From Elusimicrobiota bacterium (GTDB lineage Bacteria; CG03), in NCBI GenBank assembly GCA_021161625.1, contig JAGHAG010000141.1, positions 1 to 6,050 on the forward strand: a DNA stretch of 6,050 bases, written 5' to 3'. The notes under the pieces were generated by a model. The model was not told the origin of the DNA. It saw nothing but the letters and a program-made list of their open reading frames with translations, and did not search any database. Position numbers and translations under genes: made by a program. Positions 5,314 to 6,050 of this stretch are shown piece by piece; position 1 is the first letter of the stretch; every line of letters begins with the position of its first letter.

Positions 5314-5408
5314 AAGATAGTCAGGCATTAGATGAGAATTTATGAAAGCAGTAAAAAATCATAAAAAAATGGGGGTTTCAGTCCCGATTTATCGGGACTG
5401 ACTATCTT
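5314..5408. repeat. Split 38-bp palindrome with TCAG duplication
   Basis: AAGATAGTCAG (5314-5324) is the exact reverse complement of CTGACTATCTT (5398-5408). If 57 bp (5321-5377) are removed, the flanks join into a perfect palindrome with 18-bp arms, AAGATAGTCAGTCCCGAT and its complement, around a central TT. TCAG is present on both sides of the extra segment (5321-5324 and 5378-5381), as expected for a 4-bp target duplication or a slipped repeat. The extra segment encodes nothing convincing. The element ends directly against the ribosome site of the following gene. Confidence 0.7.
5378..5401. promoter_or_regulatory. Hairpin ahead of the small basic gene
   Basis: TCAGTCCCGAT (5378-5388), TT, ATCGGGACTGA (5391-5401) is a perfect 11-bp inverted repeat. 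Its last four bases are also needed by the long-range pair 5314-5324 with 5398-5408, so CTGA can pair with either copy of TCAG and two RNA folds compete. It lies eight bases before GGAGG (5411-5415). This could modulate expression of the downstream gene, or it may simply be a mobile palindrome; no T-run follows, so it is a poor terminator. Confidence 0.5.
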
Positions 5409-5419
5409 GAGGAGGTTCA

Positions 5420-5506
5420 ATGAAGGGAAGACGCAGAAAACTTAAAAAAGTAAAAAGACACAAGTATAAGAAAAGACGCAAGGCAATGCGTCATAAAAAT
5501 AAGTAA
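5420..5506 (+). CDS. 28-residue basic protein, AURKAIP1/COX24 (bS22-like) type
   Basis: ATG AAG GGA to TAA encodes 28 residues: 18 Lys or Arg, 2 His and no acidic residue. The core KVKRHKYKKRRKAMRHKNK resembles the AURKAIP1/COX24 domain found in mitochondrial mS38 and in tiny bacterial ribosomal proteins of the bS22 type, with the typical KxxRHKxKKRxKxxRHK rhythm. Such peptides bind rRNA of the small subunit, and I infer the same here. GGAGG (5411-5415, within GAGGAGG) lies four bases upstream, so a ribosome site supports the frame despite its size. It sits between a split palindrome and the helicase gene, 19 bp before the latter's likely GTG start. Automatic gene callers would usually miss it. 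Confidence 0.75.
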   Translation: MKGRRRKLKKVKRHKYKKRRKAMRHKNK

Positions 5507-5525
5507 TAAATAAAAATTTTATTTT

Positions 5526-6050
5526 GTGGGCTGGGATGCACTTTATTTAATAGAAGGGATTTCCCCAAGCGGAAAAACTGCATTTCTGCTTGAAAAATTT
5601 CAAGAGGTTATAAAGAACACCTCTCCATCAAAAATTCTCGTATTCTGCCATCCGAATTTAAGAGACGATTTTCTCAACCTGGTAAAAGAAACGCACGGGG
5701 ATTTTTGCGAGATTTTTGTTGATAACTTTACAGGTTTTTCAAAAAAAATTTTAAGGGAGAATTTTTTAAAGGCAGGTCTTTCTGCGGATTTTAAGATAAT
5801 TTCAGGCAAAGAGGAAAAAATTATTGTGAAAAATGTTCTGGAACTTATTAAAAATTCTCTTGGTAAATATAAAATCTGTATAAAGCATCGCGGTTTTGTA
5901 AGGGAAGTTGTTGATTTTATTGACAGAACAAAAATTAAACAAACCAGAATCAAAAACAAACATCTTTTGATGATTTTTAATGAATACAACAAAATCTTAA
6001 AAAACTTAAATGCGATTGATTTAAGAGACCTTGAAATTTTAACTCTTGAA
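5526..6050 (+). CDS. UvrD-like superfamily 1 helicase, N-terminal part (3' partial)
   Basis: The frame is open from an in-frame TAA at 5511 to the window end, giving 175 residues from the GTG at 5526. Motif I is EGISPSGKT (10-18), a P-loop of form GxxxxGKT. SKILVFCHPN (35-44) is the following strand. DNFTGFSKKILREN (66-79) corresponds to the TxHSFxxRIL region of motif Ia. NEYNKILKNLNAIDLRDLEI (152-171) matches the YxxxLxxxNxLDFxDL block before motif II. Together these indicate a UvrD/PcrA/AddA-type DNA translocase for repair or recombination; whether a nuclease domain follows is outside the window. No Shine-Dalgarno precedes the GTG. It has an AT-rich leader 19 bp after the small basic gene and is probably translated by coupling. 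The start is the weakest part of this call. Confidence 0.8.
   Translation, partial: MGWDALYLIEGISPSGKTAFLLEKFQEVIKNTSPSKILVFCHPNLRDDFLNLVKETHGDFCEIFVDNFTGFSKKILRENFLKAGLSADFKIISGKEEKIIVKNVLELIKNSLGKYKICIKHRGFVREVVDFIDRTKIKQTRIKNKHLLMIFNEYNKILKNLNAIDLRDLEILTLE

Noticed and set aside
5342..5401. 19-codon frame within the split palindrome
   Set aside because: It starts at an ATG without a ribosome site and half of it is the palindrome itself (SVPIYRD from the CCCGAT hairpin); such peptides are a by-product of the repeat.
5507..5525. AT-only inverted repeat between the small basic gene and the helicase
   Set aside because: AAATAAAA-A-TTTTATTT pairs only A and T with a one-base centre; too weak to call a terminator.
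5600..5992. 130-codon minus-strand frame opposite the helicase
   Set aside because: It lies wholly antisense to a frame with clear SF1 helicase motifs; it has no ribosome site and its Phe/Ser/Leu-rich content is what an A-rich sense gene gives in reverse.
1..6050. CRISPR array, tRNA or rRNA gene
   Set aside because: No regularly spaced repeats, no tRNA cloverleaf with the GGTTCRANNCC arm, and no rRNA core sequences were seen on either strand by eye.

Overview
The window is AT-rich bacterial DNA with strong Shine-Dalgarno sites and short intergenic gaps in its right half. It has a housekeeping cluster on the right and a scrambled, repeat-bearing accessory region on the left. RHS/YD-repeat debris, a stand-alone DUF4143-type ATPase and small palindromic repeats suggest an uncultivated or environmental bacterium. 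I cannot name a phylum from the sequence alone.

Left part (1-2745). It opens with the C-terminal end of a TPR protein, joined by a one-base overlap (TAATG) to a truncated RHS/YD-repeat reading frame. The RHS frame stops where a cassette begins. The cassette holds a perfect 28-bp palindrome, a consensus promoter (TTGACA-16-TATAAT) and a 416-residue AAA ATPase with a DUF4143-like C-terminal half. About 430 bp without a recognisable gene follow. Then a second, decayed piece of RHS sequence begins and repeats 62 bp of the first piece. Three copies of an 18-bp motif (AATGGGGAYRGTTCT core) mark the boundaries of these blocks, two direct and one inverted. The next stretch, up to about 2740, holds only a 56-codon orphan reading frame.

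Right part (2796-6050). All genes are on the + strand and closely spaced: a PPC/DUF296 protein, glucose-6-phosphate isomerase (pgi, GTG start), a DUF3467 protein, a VanZ-like membrane protein overlapping it by ATGA, a 28-residue very basic protein resembling AURKAIP1/COX24-domain (bS22-like) ribosomal proteins, and the N-terminal 175 residues of a UvrD-like superfamily 1 helicase that runs off the end. They look like one or two transcription units. Two palindromic elements interrupt them: a strong hairpin that includes the vanZ-like stop codon, and a 38-bp palindrome split by 57 bp just ahead of the small basic gene.

The most interesting points are the split palindrome with its duplicated TCAG next to the tiny basic gene, that gene itself (easily missed by gene callers), and the promoter-operator of the ATPase cassette, where TTTCGAT occurs three times around the -35 element.
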